Under the pieces are notes generated by a model. It was given only the letters and a program-made list of their open reading frames with translations, was not told the DNA's origin and ran no database searches. A stretch of 64,000 nucleotides of DNA from Pseudomonadota bacterium (GTDB lineage Bacteria > Pseudomonadota > Alphaproteobacteria > Rhizobiales > Rhizobiaceae), in the NCBI GenBank assembly GCA_023457435.1, contig JAEWLS010000020.1, forward strand, positions 84,293 to 148,292. Direction: 5' to 3'. Position numbers and translations under genes: made by a program. Below, piece after piece: positions 19,616 to 29,065 of this stretch. How positions within the stretch are numbered: the first letter of the stretch is position 1; the number at the start of each line of letters is the position of its first letter.

Positions 19616-20251
19616 TCACATGCCGTCCGGCATCAAATCTTCCGCCGGCTTCCAGCCGGGCAGCGCCTGCAGGCGCCGGAGCCAGGCCTGTACGGCCGGG
19701 TATTCATCCGGGTCGTACCCGATCTGCCGCGGCCAGAACTGGTAGGCACACAGCGACAGGTCGGCGATCGTCGGGCGGTCTGCAGCAACCCAATCGCGCC
19801 CATTCATATGGGCATCGAGCACCTTCAGCGCACCCTTGGTGCGGGCGAGAAAAAACGCGACGACCGCGTCGTCGTCGGGCTTGCCCTGGAATGTGCGCAT
19901 CCAGCGGGTGGTCGCCGAGTAGCTGGTCAGCTTGTGGTTGTCGAACAGGATCCAGCGCAGGATCTCATATTCCTCGGCTTCGGTCTGAGGTCCGAACTTG
20001 CCGAAATGACGGGCCAGATACTGCAGGATCGCGCCGGACTGGCTGAGCGTGAAATCGCCATCGGGCTTGTGGTGCACCAAAACCGGCGCCTCGCCCATGA
20101 CGTTCGCGCCGCGAAACTCGGGCGAGCGCGTCTCGCCTGCGAAGAATGCAACGCGCTGCGGCTGCCAGTCGGCGCCGCAGAGTTCCAGCATGATCGCGAC
20201 CTTGAAGGAGTTGCCGCTCTGCGAGAAGGAGTGAAGAGAGAACTCGGCCAT
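19616..20251 (-). CDS. Glutathione S-transferase family protein
   Basis: A 211-residue GST: N-terminal thioredoxin-like domain (1-80) with FSQSGNSFKVAIMLELCG, cis-proline region EAPVLVHH, and the glutathione-binding LSQSGAILQYLA; C-terminal helical domain with ADLSLCAY. Its ATG overlaps the acyl-CoA dehydrogenase stop (TAATG), implying coupled translation. A GST inside a fatty-acid oxidation operon hints at detoxifying reactive enoyl or peroxidised acyl substrates; this is inference. Confidence 0.9.
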   Translation of the reverse strand: MAEFSLHSFSQSGNSFKVAIMLELCGADWQPQRVAFFAGETRSPEFRGANVMGEAPVLVHHKPDGDFTLSQSGAILQYLARHFGKFGPQTEAEEYEILRWILFDNHKLTSYSATTRWMRTFQGKPDDDAVVAFFLARTKGALKVLDAHMNGRDWVAADRPTIADLSLCAYQFWPRQIGYDPDEYPAVQAWLRRLQALPGWKPAEDLMPDGM

Positions 20252-21423
20252 TACAGGCTCCGCCCGATGAGCAGCTTCATGATCTCATTGGTGCCGCCGT
20301 AGATGCGCTGCACGCGCGCGTCACGGAACATGCGGGCGATCGGGTATTCGTTCATGTAGCCGTAGCCGCCGAACAGCTGCAGGCACTGGTCTACCACCCT
20401 GCCCTGCAGCTCGCTGAGCCACATCTTGGCCATCGAAGCCGTCACCGGGTCGAGCCCGCCCGCAATGTGACGCTGCACGCAATCATTGTAGAAGACGCGG
20501 CCGACGGTTGCTTCGGTCTTCAGCTCCGCCAGCTTGAACTGGGTGTTCTGGAAGTCCATCACCGCCTTGCCGAAAGCCTTGCGCTCGCGGACGTAGTCGA
20601 TGGTCAACGCCAAAGCGCGCTCGACCATGGCGATGGCGGTCGTGCCGATCTGAAGGCGCTCCTGCGGCAGCTGCTGCATCAGCTGGACGAAGCCCTGCCC
20701 CTCTTCATGGCCGAGCAGATTGGCCGTCGGAACGCGCACATCGTCGAAGAACAGCTCGGACGTGTCGTTCGACTTCAGGCCAACCTTGTCGAGGTTGCGG
20801 CCGCGCCGGAAACCCTCGACCTCGTCCGTCTCGACGATCATCAAAGAGGTGCCCTTGGCACCCTTCTCTGGGTCGGTCTTGGTGACGACGACGATGATGT
20901 TCGCCAGCTGGCCGTTGGTGATGAACGTCTTCGAGCCGCTGATACGGTAGTGGTTGCCGTCCTTGACGGCGCGCGTTTTCACGCCCTGCAGATCGGAGCC
21001 GGCGCCTGGCTCGGTCATCGCGATTGCGCCGATGAGCTCGCCGCTCGCCATCCGCGGCAGCCATTTTCGCTTCTGCTCCTCCGACCCGTAGTGGAGGATG
21101 TACGGCGCCACGATGGAGTTATGCAGCGCTATGCCAAAACCATCGACGCCAACATGGCTGACGGCCTCGATGATCGCACTCTCATGGGCGAAGGTGCCGC
21201 CCGAGCCCCCATACTCCTCCGGCATGGAAGCGCCGAGCAGGCCAGCAGCGCCGGCCTTCAGCCAGCTCTCGCGGTCGAAAATTTCGGCCTTCTCGAATTC
21301 GTCGTAACGGGGTGCAATCTCGGCGGACAGGAACCTGACCGCCGTGTCGTAGACCATCGCGACGTCTTCGCCGGCCCACGCAGGCTTGGGAAGGTTCAGA
21401 ACCGTTGCCGGATCGATGGCCAT
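20251..21423 (-). CDS. Acyl-CoA dehydrogenase (short/medium-chain type)
   Basis: A 390-residue FAD-dependent acyl-CoA dehydrogenase. Signatures: [19 protein letters not shown], the middle-domain [13 protein letters not shown], and the C-terminal [20 protein letters not shown], ending [16 protein letters not shown] at 21423 ([11 protein letters not shown]) has a GGAG site; a longer reading to 21456 lacks one. It has an 84-nt gap to the next dehydrogenase gene, containing a palindrome. Together with the 598-residue dehydrogenase it probably covers different chain lengths. Confidence 0.93.
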   Translation of the reverse strand: MAIDPATVLNLPKPAWAGEDVAMVYDTAVRFLSAEIAPRYDEFEKAEIFDRESWLKAGAAGLLGASMPEEYGGSGGTFAHESAIIEAVSHVGVDGFGIALHNSIVAPYILHYGSEEQKRKWLPRMASGELIGAIAMTEPGAGSDLQGVKTRAVKDGNHYRISGSKTFITNGQLANIIVVVTKTDPEKGAKGTSLMIVETDEVEGFRRGRNLDKVGLKSNDTSELFFDDVRVPTANLLGHEEGQGFVQLMQQLPQERLQIGTTAIAMVERALALTIDYVRERKAFGKAVMDFQNTQFKLAELKTEATVGRVFYNDCVQRHIAGGLDPVTASMAKMWLSELQGRVVDQCLQLFGGYGYMNEYPIARMFRDARVQRIYGGTNEIMKLLIGRSL

Positions 21424-21460
21424 TCCAGTCTCCTCGCCAGTCCCGCTGAGTAGCAAGAAA

Positions 21461-21474
21461 GTTCAAACTTGAAC
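21461..21474. promoter_or_regulatory. Operator-like palindrome GTTCAA-AC-TTGAAC
   Basis: A perfect 6+2+6 dyad 37 nt upstream of the acyl-CoA dehydrogenase ATG at 21423, in the only sizeable gap inside the beta-oxidation operon. TTCAAAC-type dyads resemble TetR-family fatty-acid regulator sites in general form. No such regulator gene is in the window, so the assignment is tentative. Confidence 0.4.
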
Positions 21475-21507
21475 AGACAGCGCCAGCGCGCCGCCAGTCC
21501 GTTCAAC

Positions 21508-23304
21508 TCAGAACGCGTCGGCGGCCAGCGCCATCATGGAATCCGCACCTGCTGAGATCCTTGCCAGGCGCATGCCGGTCTCAGGCATCACGCGCTCCAT
21601 GTAGAAGCGCGCCGTCGTGAGCTTGTTCTCCAGGAACGACGACTGGCCGTTGGCGCCGTCGGCAATCTTTGCCTGCGCCGACTTCGCCATCATCGCCCAC
21701 ATGTAGCCGAGCGCGACGACACCGAAGAGGTGCATATAGTCGGTCGAGGCGGCGCCAGCGTTGTCCGGCTTCTGCATCGCGTTCTGCATCAGCCACATCG
21801 TGGAGGCCTGGAGGTCGTTCAGCCCCTTCTTCAGCGCTTTCGTGAAGGGCGCCAGCTTCTCGTCGGAACGATTGTCCTCGCAGAAGTCGCCGACCTCCTT
21901 GAAGAAGGCTTGAATGGCGCGACCGCCGTTGAGAGCCAGCTTGCGGCCCACGAGATCGAGCGCCTGGATGCCGTTCGCGCCCTCGTAGATCATGGCGATG
22001 CGCGCGTCGCGCACGAACTGGCTCATGCCGTGCTCTTCGATGTAGCCGTGACCGCCGTAGACCTGCTGCGCCATCACGGCGTGGTCGAAGCCGCGGTCGG
22101 TCAGCACGCCCTTGACGATCGGGGTCATCAATCCAAGCAGATCGTCGGAGATCTGACGGTCGTTCTCGTCTTCGGAGCGGTGGGCCACGTCCGATTTGAT
22201 CGCCGTCCACAGCACGAACGCCCGTCCGGCCTCGTTGAAGGCGCGCATCGTCATCAGCGAGCGGCGGATGTCGGGGTGCACGATGATCGGATCGGCCTTC
22301 TTGTCCGGCGCCTTCGCACCTGAAAGCGAACGGCCCTGAATACGCTCGCGCGCATAGTTGGCGGCGTTCTGATAGGCGATCTCGCCCATCGACAGACCTT
22401 GCAGGCCGACGCCGAGGCGAGCCTCGTTCATCATGACGAACATGGCCTTGAGGCCGCCGTTCTCCGCTCCGATCAGATAGCCCTCGGCATCGTCATAGTT
22501 CATGACGCACGTGGCATTGCCGTGGATGCCCATCTTCTCCTCGAGCGAACCGCAGGTGACGCCGTTGCGCCTGCCCGGGTTGCCGTCGGCATCGAGAACG
22601 AACTTCGGAACGATAAAGAGCGAGATACCCTTCACGCCTTCCGGCGCACCCTCGATGCGGGCGAGGACCAGATGGACGATGTTCTCGGCCATGTCGTGCT
22701 CACCGGCGGAGATGAAGATCTTCTGTCCGGAAATCTTGAACTTGCCGTCGCCCGCCGGCACCGCTTTCGTGCGCAACAGGCCGAGATCGGTGCCGCAATG
22801 CGGCTCGGTCAGGTTCATGGTGCCGGTCCATGAGCCCTCCACCATCTTCGGCAGCCAGGTCTGCTTCTGCTCGTCGGTTCCGTGCGCAACAATGGCGGCG
22901 ACGGCACCTTGGGTAAGCCCCGGATACATCATCAGCGCGAGGTTGGCCGAAACCATATACTCGGCGACGGCGGTGTGGACTGCGTAGGGCAGACCCTGCC
23001 CGCCGAACTCTGCCGGAACCGCCAGACCCATCCAGCCACCTTCGCGGTACTGGTCGTAGGCTTCCTTGAAGCCCGTAGGCGTCTTGACCGAGCCGTCGGA
23101 TGCTCGCGTGCATCCCTCGACGTCGCCGACCCGATTCAGCGGATGCAGGACGTTTTCGGCAAACTTCGCGCCCTCCGCAAGAATCGCCTCGAGCACGTCC
23201 GGAGTGGCGTCCGAGAAACCGGGAAGGTTCGAATAGCGCTCGTAGCCGAGCACGTCCTTGAGGATAAAGAGGGTGTCCTCGACCGGCGCTTTGTAGGTCG
23301 GCAT
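21508..23304 (-). CDS. Acyl-CoA dehydrogenase with C-terminal extension (long-chain type)
   Basis: A 598-residue dehydrogenase of the AcdH/DmdC-like group. It has an N-terminal acyl-CoA dehydrogenase N-extension ([16 protein letters not shown]), the core [20 protein letters not shown] and [20 protein letters not shown], then a helical acetyl-CoA-dehydrogenase-like C-domain (about 470-595) absent from ordinary 380-residue enzymes. This type acts on long or unusual acyl-CoAs (3-methylmercaptopropionyl-CoA in DmdC). It is the first gene of the beta-oxidation operon. Confidence 0.93.
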   Translation of the reverse strand: MPTYKAPVEDTLFILKDVLGYERYSNLPGFSDATPDVLEAILAEGAKFAENVLHPLNRVGDVEGCTRASDGSVKTPTGFKEAYDQYREGGWMGLAVPAEFGGQGLPYAVHTAVAEYMVSANLALMMYPGLTQGAVAAIVAHGTDEQKQTWLPKMVEGSWTGTMNLTEPHCGTDLGLLRTKAVPAGDGKFKISGQKIFISAGEHDMAENIVHLVLARIEGAPEGVKGISLFIVPKFVLDADGNPGRRNGVTCGSLEEKMGIHGNATCVMNYDDAEGYLIGAENGGLKAMFVMMNEARLGVGLQGLSMGEIAYQNAANYARERIQGRSLSGAKAPDKKADPIIVHPDIRRSLMTMRAFNEAGRAFVLWTAIKSDVAHRSEDENDRQISDDLLGLMTPIVKGVLTDRGFDHAVMAQQVYGGHGYIEEHGMSQFVRDARIAMIYEGANGIQALDLVGRKLALNGGRAIQAFFKEVGDFCEDNRSDEKLAPFTKALKKGLNDLQASTMWLMQNAMQKPDNAGAASTDYMHLFGVVALGYMWAMMAKSAQAKIADGANGQSSFLENKLTTARFYMERVMPETGMRLARISAGADSMMALAADAF

Positions 23305-23376
23305 CGCTTCCTCCGGGAAAGTTCAGGCGCGCAGCCGCGACCGCTGGCAGGCGCTATCGACGATGGATGAAAGAGC

Positions 23377-23408
23377 TATCAAACTTTGACGTGCGCGTAA
23401 ACGTCAAA
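23377..23408 (-). promoter_or_regulatory. MerR-type promoter/operator of the beta-oxidation operon
   Basis: Arms TTTGACGT (23408-23401, minus strand) and ACGTCAAA (23392-23385) form a perfect 8+8+8 dyad about 80 nt upstream of the first dehydrogenase ATG. A TTGACG -35 and a TTGATA -10 (23382-23377) flank a 19-bp spacer, the elongated spacing typical of MerR-controlled promoters, with the dyad covering the -35 and the spacer. A 19-nt core, ACGTTTACGCGCACGTCAA, recurs exactly at 38488-38506. The divergent MerR-type gene is the obvious candidate regulator. Confidence 0.7.
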
Positions 23409-23481
23409 ATCGACATCTTCCCCAACGGAAACGCCCTGCCGCATCGCTGCAGCAGGGCGTCGGTCAGTCCCATACATCGGC

Positions 23482-23940
23482 TTAGGCGCGGCCGGCGGTG
23501 CTGCGCTCGGCCAGGCGGCCGTTGATTTCGGAAATCATCGACTTCAGGTCGGAGATCGATTCGTCCAGTTCGCGGCGCTGGCGCTCCAGGCGACCCAGCT
23601 GGCGCTCGGATTTGTCCAGCGCGACGCGAAACTGGCGCGTGTTCGAACCCGCAGGGTCATAAAGATCGAGGATCTGTTTGACCTCGCGCAGCGAGAAGCC
23701 GAGCTTGCGGCCGCGCAGTATCAGCTTCAGCTTGGCGCGGTCCCGGCGGGTGTAGAGACGCGTGGTGCCCTGACGCACCGGATTGATAAGGCCCTTGTCT
23801 TCGTAGAAGCGAAGGGCGCGCAGCGTCACGCCATAAAGCCGTGACATATCGCCGATACGGGTCAGCTCTTCATTGCTCTGCGGAGTCTCTTCGGAAACGT
23901 CGGTCATTGCCGACAACGCGCCGGCTGAGTATGCGTTCAT
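23482..23940 (-). CDS. MerR-family regulator of fatty/organic acid oxidation
   Basis: A 152-residue MerR-type protein: winged helix-turn-helix (about 27-95; LTRIGDMSRLYGVTLRALRFYEDKGL and RLYTRRDRAKLKLI), then a long dimerisation coiled coil (about 105-145; SERQLGRLERQRRELDESI). There are no metal-binding cysteines, unlike MerR, ZntR or CueR. Relatives (LiuR-like) control branched-chain amino-acid or fatty-acid catabolism. It precedes the beta-oxidation operon on the same strand by 177 nt, and that gap holds the candidate operator. The start is one of two adjacent ATGs (23940 or 23943). Confidence 0.88.
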   Translation of the reverse strand: MNAYSAGALSAMTDVSEETPQSNEELTRIGDMSRLYGVTLRALRFYEDKGLINPVRQGTTRLYTRRDRAKLKLILRGRKLGFSLREVKQILDLYDPAGSNTRQFRVALDKSERQLGRLERQRRELDESISDLKSMISEINGRLAERSTAGRA

Positions 23941-24378
23941 CATATCTTCTTTCTCTTGGCCCCGAGGCCAGCGCAGCTCGCGCAAAGTTTCAGGTCGCAC
24001 CCCGGGGCTGATATCGACCGCATCTGGTGAGGGAGCGGATACGCGGCGCTATTTGCCATGCGTATCCCGTTCATGGGGCGCATATAGTGCCGTCGCGGCA
24101 GGCTAGCAACTGCGAAGCGATGCCGCAGGCGCAGAGCAGCTCCGCACAAGGCGCGCAGCTCGGCCGATGCAATCCGGTAATTTTGGTTAACGGCTTGTTT
24201 ACCACGATCGTTGAATTGTGCGCTCGTCGGTTTCCCGTGGTTATCCTGTCTGTCGTTGCCCACGGTTCTCCCAGCGAGGGAACGCAGGCGGGCGCTATGC
24301 CGCTTAACCTGCAGCCTTCGTCCCGGACCGATCAGCAAAATGACCGGCCAAGCGGTCGCGGACGGACAGGCGTTTTCG
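23941..24378. other. merR-podJ divergent intergenic region
   Basis: 438 bp without a convincing gene. It should hold the promoters of the MerR-type gene (minus) and podJ (plus). The only motif worth noting is TTAA-N7-TTTA at 24187-24201, one base off the CtrA consensus TTAA-N7-TTAA. No GANTC site occurs, and a possible upstream start of podJ (24340) lacks support. Confidence 0.55.
24187..24201 (+). promoter_or_regulatory. CtrA-like box upstream of podJ
   Basis: TTAA, seven bases, TTTA: seven of the eight specified bases of the CtrA consensus, about 180 nt upstream of the podJ start. CtrA control of polarity genes is established in Caulobacter; whether this single imperfect site functions is unknown. 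Confidence 0.35.
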
Positions 24379-27300
24379 ATGAACACCAGACGGTCTTATC
24401 TCGACACCCTCAACACCGGGCGCCAGCGCCGGCCCGAGCCGACATTCGAGGATCTCGACCGCACGCTTGCGGCTCTCGAAGGGCGCGGCGACAGACCGGC
24501 GCAGCCGCGGCGAGCCGAATCGGCCGCCTCGCGGGAAGAGCGTTACCGGGCGATGCCGTCCGCGGCGCGCGCCGGATCGTATGCGAGCGACCTCAAGGCC
24601 CTGGCGCAGGAGATGGACCGCGCACGGCGACAAGAGGATGGTCTTACCAGTGCCAGCCGCATCGCCACCGAACTCAAGTCGATGCGCGACGAAATGCGTC
24701 AGCAGATGACCAACGGTCTAAAGCGCGAGTTCGATGCGCTTCGCCAGGATTTGCAGCGGCTCGCGGCGGCAAAGCCAGCGGTGGGAGCCGACGAACTCGG
24801 CGTCGAGTTCGAGCGGCTGTCGGACGCGGTTCGCAATCTCGCCGAGCGCAGCGACGACCGCAGCGTAAACATGCTTCGCCTTGAACTGGAGCAGGTGAAA
24901 GGCGCGCTCGATTCGCTGGCGCGCGAGGATACCCTGAAATCGGTCGGCCGGCGCTGGGATGAGTTCGATCGCAAGTTCTCGAGCCTGGAGACGAAGGTCG
25001 GCGAGCCCGGCATCAAGGCGCTGTCGGCTCAGCTCGACCGTATCAATGAAACCGTAAGCGGGCTTCCGGAATCGCTGTCGATGCGCTCGCTGGACGAGCG
25101 GCTACGTGTCCTCGCCAACTCGGTCGAACACTTCGCCGCGCAATACGCCAACGCGATGCCGGAGGCATTCGCGCTCATCGAGCAGAGGCTCGACGAAATC
25201 TCGCGCGCCATCGTTGCCTCGAGCACTTCGCAGCGGATGGCGAACTTCGATCCCGAACCCTTCCAGCGGATCGAGGCGCGCGTCACCTCGCTGGCACGTC
25301 AGATCGACGAACTCATGGACGAGCGACCCTCGGGCGAGGTCCTGGATCGGCTGAGCCTTCTTTCGGAGCGAGTCGACCAGATCGCCCAGCGGGTCGACAT
25401 TCCCGAAGCGATCGTCGAGCGCCTCGGTTCGCAGATCGCCCACATCTCCGACCGGCTCGAGAGCACTTCCCAGCCTAGCACCGAGCTGATCTTCCGCGGA
25501 CTGGAAGATCGCTTCTCCGATCTTGCCGCCGTGCTCGAGCGGCGGCAGGGCGACGCTGCTGCGGAAGGACACCAGCTGTTCCGCGACCTCGAGCGCCGCC
25601 TCGACCAGGTCGCGCAGCGCATCGACGAGCGTCAGGCAACGACACCGTCCTACGATGCGGAACTGATCGAGGCGATCGAGCGGCGCTTCGGCGATCTCAC
25701 CGCCCGCCTGCAAGGCTCGACCGGCGGAGACCGCCAGGCAATCGTCGGGCTGGAGACCAGGCTCGACGACATTTCACGGCAGCTCGACCAGGCGGCGCGC
25801 CGCGTCGACGCGATCGATCCCGACCTCGTCCGCAATCTGGAACAGCAGGTTGCCGCTCTCTCTGCCCACCTGACCCGCCCGGGCGCTCCGCTGCCGGAGT
25901 TTGAAGACCTCGGCCCGCGCCTCGATCACATCGAGCGCTCGCTGGCAGGAAATCGCGATGCCATCGTGGAGGCGGCCCGACGCGCGGCTCAGGAAGCGGT
26001 CAGCGCAACGCATGCGGGCACGGGCGACGGAGCTTTGGTCGCGTTCTCGGCCGAACTCAAGGCGATAGAGGCGATGACCCGCCGCTCCGACGAGCGGAAT
26101 GCCAAGACGTTCGAAGCGATCCACGAGATGCTGCTCAAGGTTGTCGACCGTCTAGGCTCGCTCGAGCAGAGTGGAGCGGCACCGCGCGCTCCTGCGCGGC
26201 CGGCTGCGCCAGCAACTCCGGCAGTGGACAGTGACGAGGCAGAGCGCGTCATGGCGCGCGCAACGGGGCGCACGGCGGCTTCGCCCGCGCGGTCTCCGGC
26301 CGATGCAGCGGCAGCGGCCGCCAATCACGCGCTCGGCGAGACGAAGGCAGCTGTCGCCGAGCCGGAAGGCAAGCGCAACATGCTGTCCGGTCTGACCCGT
26401 GCGTTCCGTCGCGAGAAGGAACCACAGACGCAGGAGCCGATTGCAGAGGCCCCGGTCGAACCGGAACTGCGGCTCGATGAACCGCTGGACCCACGCCTTG
26501 CCAACCAGCCTCTCGAGCCTGGCTCCGGTGCCCCGGACCTGAGCGCCATCGTGCGGCGCGTGCGCGACGAAACTGGCAATCCGACGAGCGCGGAAGCCGC
26601 GAAGTCGGACTTCATTGCCGCTGCGCGCCGTGCCGCGCAAGCAGCGGCAGCCGAGGCGCAGACCTCGAAGCGCGGCAGCGACCTTTCCAGCGCCGGCGCC
26701 AAGCTGAAGCTCGGCGGCCTGATGAAGAACCGTCGCAAGGGCGTGCTCATGGCGGCCACGGCGCTGATCGTCGTGTTCGGAGCGTGGCAGCTCGGGCGTG
26801 CCTTTATCGGCGGCGATACCGATGCCGACTTCCAGATGACCGAAACGACTGAGCAGGCCGAGCCGGTAATGCTCTCCGAAGTCATGGAGCCACGGGCAGC
26901 GGCCGAACAGGCCGAACAGACCGCTGAAGCCGAGCCGACCGAAGTTGCCGACCCCGCTGAGGCGCCTGCGGTTCGTATCGCGGATTCGGCCTCGACACAG
27001 CCGGTGCAGGCGGCGGCGTTGCCAGCTTCCGCGGTGGTGCCGATGCCCAACGACCCGGCGCCGGCGACCTTCGTCGACCCGGTTGTCGCCACCGGCAGCA
27101 CGCTTGCGCCGGCGGAAGCCGGTCCGGTGGCGCTGCGCGAGGCGGCCGATGGCGGCGACCCCAAGGCGATGTTCGAGATCGGCAGCCGATATGCGGAAGG
27201 CCGTGGCGTCAAGGCGAATATGGCGACGGCTTCGCAGTGGTACGGCCGCTCGGCAGAGCTCGGCTACGCGCCGGCTCAGTACCGGATGGGCAACTTCTTC

Positions 27301-27954
27301 GAGAAAGGCACCGGCGTCGACCGCGATCCGGCGGCTGCGATGACCTGGTACGACAAGGCCGCCAAGCAGGGCAATGCCAGCGCGATGCACAACCTCGCCG
27401 TGCTGCACGCGATGGGGGCGGCCGGCGCCCCTGACAATGACGCCGCCGCGCGCTGGTTCCAGGAAGCCGCTGACCTCGGCATCACCGACAGCCAGTACAA
27501 TCTCGGCATCCTTGCAGCGAAGGGCGCGGGCGTGGCTCAGAACCTCGAGGAATCGTACAAATGGTTCGCGCTGGTCGCACGGACCGGCGACCGCGACGCG
27601 GCCACCAAGCGAGACGAAGTTGCAAAGGCGCTGCGCCCCGAGCAGTTGGCGAAGGCCAAAGCCGCGACAGAGCTGTGGAAGCCGCGCGGCGTCGACCCCG
27701 AGACCAACGTCGTCGATATCCCCGAAGAGTGGAGCGAGGGCGATACGCCGACCGCGAGCGTCGCTGACATGAAGGCTGCAGTCCGTAATATCCAGGCTAT
27801 CCTGAACAAGAATGGCTACGACGCCGGCGGTGCCGACGGCCTCATGGGTGCTAAGACGAAAAACGCAATCAAGGCGTTTCAGGCGGACAACGGCATGACC
27901 GCGGACGGCCAAGTCACCGAGGCGCTGGTGAAGGCGCTCCTGGCGCGGCAGTAG
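24379..27954 (+). CDS. podJ: PodJ-type polar organelle development/localisation factor
   Basis: A 1191-residue polarity protein. The start MNTRRSYLDTLNTGRQRRP is the conserved N-terminus of rhizobial PodJ, so ATG 24379 is preferred over 24340. A cytoplasmic coiled-coil region (about 60-620; repeated ..L..RLD.I...) is followed by a Pro/Ala-rich linker. A single membrane helix lies near 787-808 (VLMAATALIVVFGAWQLG). The periplasmic part has Sel1 repeats (about 918-1065; GDPKAMFEIGSRYAEGRGV, APAQYRMGNFFEKGTGV) and a C-terminal peptidoglycan-binding domain (about 1130-1191; ILNKNGYDAGGADGLMG). PodJ recruits pole-specific proteins and affects growth-pole switching in Agrobacterium and stalked bacteria. 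A strong terminator follows. Confidence 0.92.
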   Translation: MNTRRSYLDTLNTGRQRRPEPTFEDLDRTLAALEGRGDRPAQPRRAESAASREERYRAMPSAARAGSYASDLKALAQEMDRARRQEDGLTSASRIATELKSMRDEMRQQMTNGLKREFDALRQDLQRLAAAKPAVGADELGVEFERLSDAVRNLAERSDDRSVNMLRLELEQVKGALDSLAREDTLKSVGRRWDEFDRKFSSLETKVGEPGIKALSAQLDRINETVSGLPESLSMRSLDERLRVLANSVEHFAAQYANAMPEAFALIEQRLDEISRAIVASSTSQRMANFDPEPFQRIEARVTSLARQIDELMDERPSGEVLDRLSLLSERVDQIAQRVDIPEAIVERLGSQIAHISDRLESTSQPSTELIFRGLEDRFSDLAAVLERRQGDAAAEGHQLFRDLERRLDQVAQRIDERQATTPSYDAELIEAIERRFGDLTARLQGSTGGDRQAIVGLETRLDDISRQLDQAARRVDAIDPDLVRNLEQQVAALSAHLTRPGAPLPEFEDLGPRLDHIERSLAGNRDAIVEAARRAAQEAVSATHAGTGDGALVAFSAELKAIEAMTRRSDERNAKTFEAIHEMLLKVVDRLGSLEQSGAAPRAPARPAAPATPAVDSDEAERVMARATGRTAASPARSPADAAAAAANHALGETKAAVAEPEGKRNMLSGLTRAFRREKEPQTQEPIAEAPVEPELRLDEPLDPRLANQPLEPGSGAPDLSAIVRRVRDETGNPTSAEAAKSDFIAAARRAAQAAAAEAQTSKRGSDLSSAGAKLKLGGLMKNRRKGVLMAATALIVVFGAWQLGRAFIGGDTDADFQMTETTEQAEPVMLSEVMEPRAAAEQAEQTAEAEPTEVADPAEAPAVRIADSASTQPVQAAALPASAVVPMPNDPAPATFVDPVVATGSTLAPAEAGPVALREAADGGDPKAMFEIGSRYAEGRGVKANMATASQWYGRSAELGYAPAQYRMGNFFEKGTGVDRDPAAAMTWYDKAAKQGNASAMHNLAVLHAMGAAGAPDNDAAARWFQEAADLGITDSQYNLGILAAKGAGVAQNLEESYKWFALVARTGDRDAATKRDEVAKALRPEQLAKAKAATELWKPRGVDPETNVVDIPEEWSEGDTPTASVADMKAAVRNIQAILNKNGYDAGGADGLMGAKTKNAIKAFQADNGMTADGQVTEALVKALLARQ

Positions 27955-27985
27955 TCCGCGAAAGCGTGGCGCGGAGCAACTTTAT

Positions 27986-28017
27986 GGGCCGTCGCGAACC
28001 AGGCTTCGCGACGGCCC
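27986..28017 (+). terminator. Terminator of podJ
   Basis: Perfect 13-bp inverted repeat GGGCCGTCGCGAA / TTCGCGACGGCCC with a 6-nt loop, 31 nt after the podJ stop, followed by a weak TTCC tract. It separates podJ from the membrane-protein trio downstream. Confidence 0.8.
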
Positions 28018-28144
28018 TTCCGTATTATCCATGCGGCCCGGAAGCGTTTGACTTTGGGGTATGCACGGCGCAAGTACCAGACAGTCTGGGACGGTATCGG
28101 CGGTTGCGGGACACCCGCCGCACAGCATCGATCGAGTTCGCCGG

Positions 28145-29065
28145 GTGAGCATCTATCTCCCGATAGCCGAGATGTCCGTAAACCTTCTCGTGCTGCTCGC
28201 GATGGGCAGCGCGGTCGGCTTCCTGTCTGGCATGTTCGGGGTTGGCGGCGGGTTCCTGATCACGCCCCTTCTGATCTTCTACAACATACCGCCTGCGATC
28301 GCCGTCGCGACGGGCGCCAACCAGGTTATCGGGTCTTCGATCTCGGGCGCGATCTCGCACTTCAAGCGCGGGACGCTCGACATGAAGCTGGGGACAGTGC
28401 TGTTTCTAGGCGGCATGGTGGGTTCGTCGGCCGGCGCATGGGTGTTCGCGATCCTGCGGAGCTACGGCCAGCTCGACCTGTTCATCTCGATCTTCTACGT
28501 GATCTTCCTCGGTTCCGTCGGCGGCACCATGCTGGCTGAAGCGGCGCGAACGATCCGCCGCTCGCGAAGCGGCGCCGCGCCCGCACTGAAGAAGCCCGGG
28601 CAGCACAACTGGGTGCACAAGCTGCCGCTGAAGATGCGCTTCCGCACTTCCAAGCTGTTCGTCAGCGTCATCCCCGTGCTGGGCCTTGGAGCCGCAATCG
28701 GCTTCCTCGCGGCGATCATGGGCGTCGGCGGCGGATTCATCATGGTGCCGGCGCTGATCTACCTGCTCAAGGTCCCGACGAACGTCGTGATTGGCACCTC
28801 GCTGTTCCACATCATTTTCGTCTCCGCCTACACCACGATCGTGCACGCCACCGCGAACCAGACGGTCGACATCGCCCTGGCGCTGCTCCTGATGATCGGC
28901 GGAGTCGCCGGCGCACAGTATGGCGCCAAGGCTGGTCAGAGGCTGCGCGGCGAACAGCTGCGCGCTCTGCTGGCGCTCCTGGTGCTGGCGGTCGCACTGC
29001 GGCTGGCGTTCGACCTCTTCGTGGAACCCGCGAGCCACTATTCACTGACGTCGGAGGAGTTCTGA
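28145..29065 (+). CDS. TauE/SafE family anion exporter
   Basis: A 306-residue membrane protein with about eight helices and two repeats of the family signature: GFLSGMFGVGGGFLITPLLI (about 20-39) and GFLAAIMGVGGGFIMVPALI (about 185-204). TauE/SafE permeases export sulfite, sulfoacetate or other organosulfonates. GTG at 28145 gives VSIYLPIAEMSVN, the usual start; upstream ATGs lie in poorly coding sequence. The stop overlaps the next ATG (TGATG), so the three genes are translationally coupled. Confidence 0.92.
   Translation: MSIYLPIAEMSVNLLVLLAMGSAVGFLSGMFGVGGGFLITPLLIFYNIPPAIAVATGANQVIGSSISGAISHFKRGTLDMKLGTVLFLGGMVGSSAGAWVFAILRSYGQLDLFISIFYVIFLGSVGGTMLAEAARTIRRSRSGAAPALKKPGQHNWVHKLPLKMRFRTSKLFVSVIPVLGLGAAIGFLAAIMGVGGGFIMVPALIYLLKVPTNVVIGTSLFHIIFVSAYTTIVHATANQTVDIALALLLMIGGVAGAQYGAKAGQRLRGEQLRALLALLVLAVALRLAFDLFVEPASHYSLTSEEF

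Noticed and set aside
24241..24249. DnaA box upstream of podJ (TTATCCTGT)
   Set aside because: Matches the consensus at only six of nine positions and stands alone.
26152..27912. 586-codon open frame antisense to podJ
   Set aside because: Composition artefact; the plus-strand frame shows Sel1 repeats and a peptidoglycan-binding domain.
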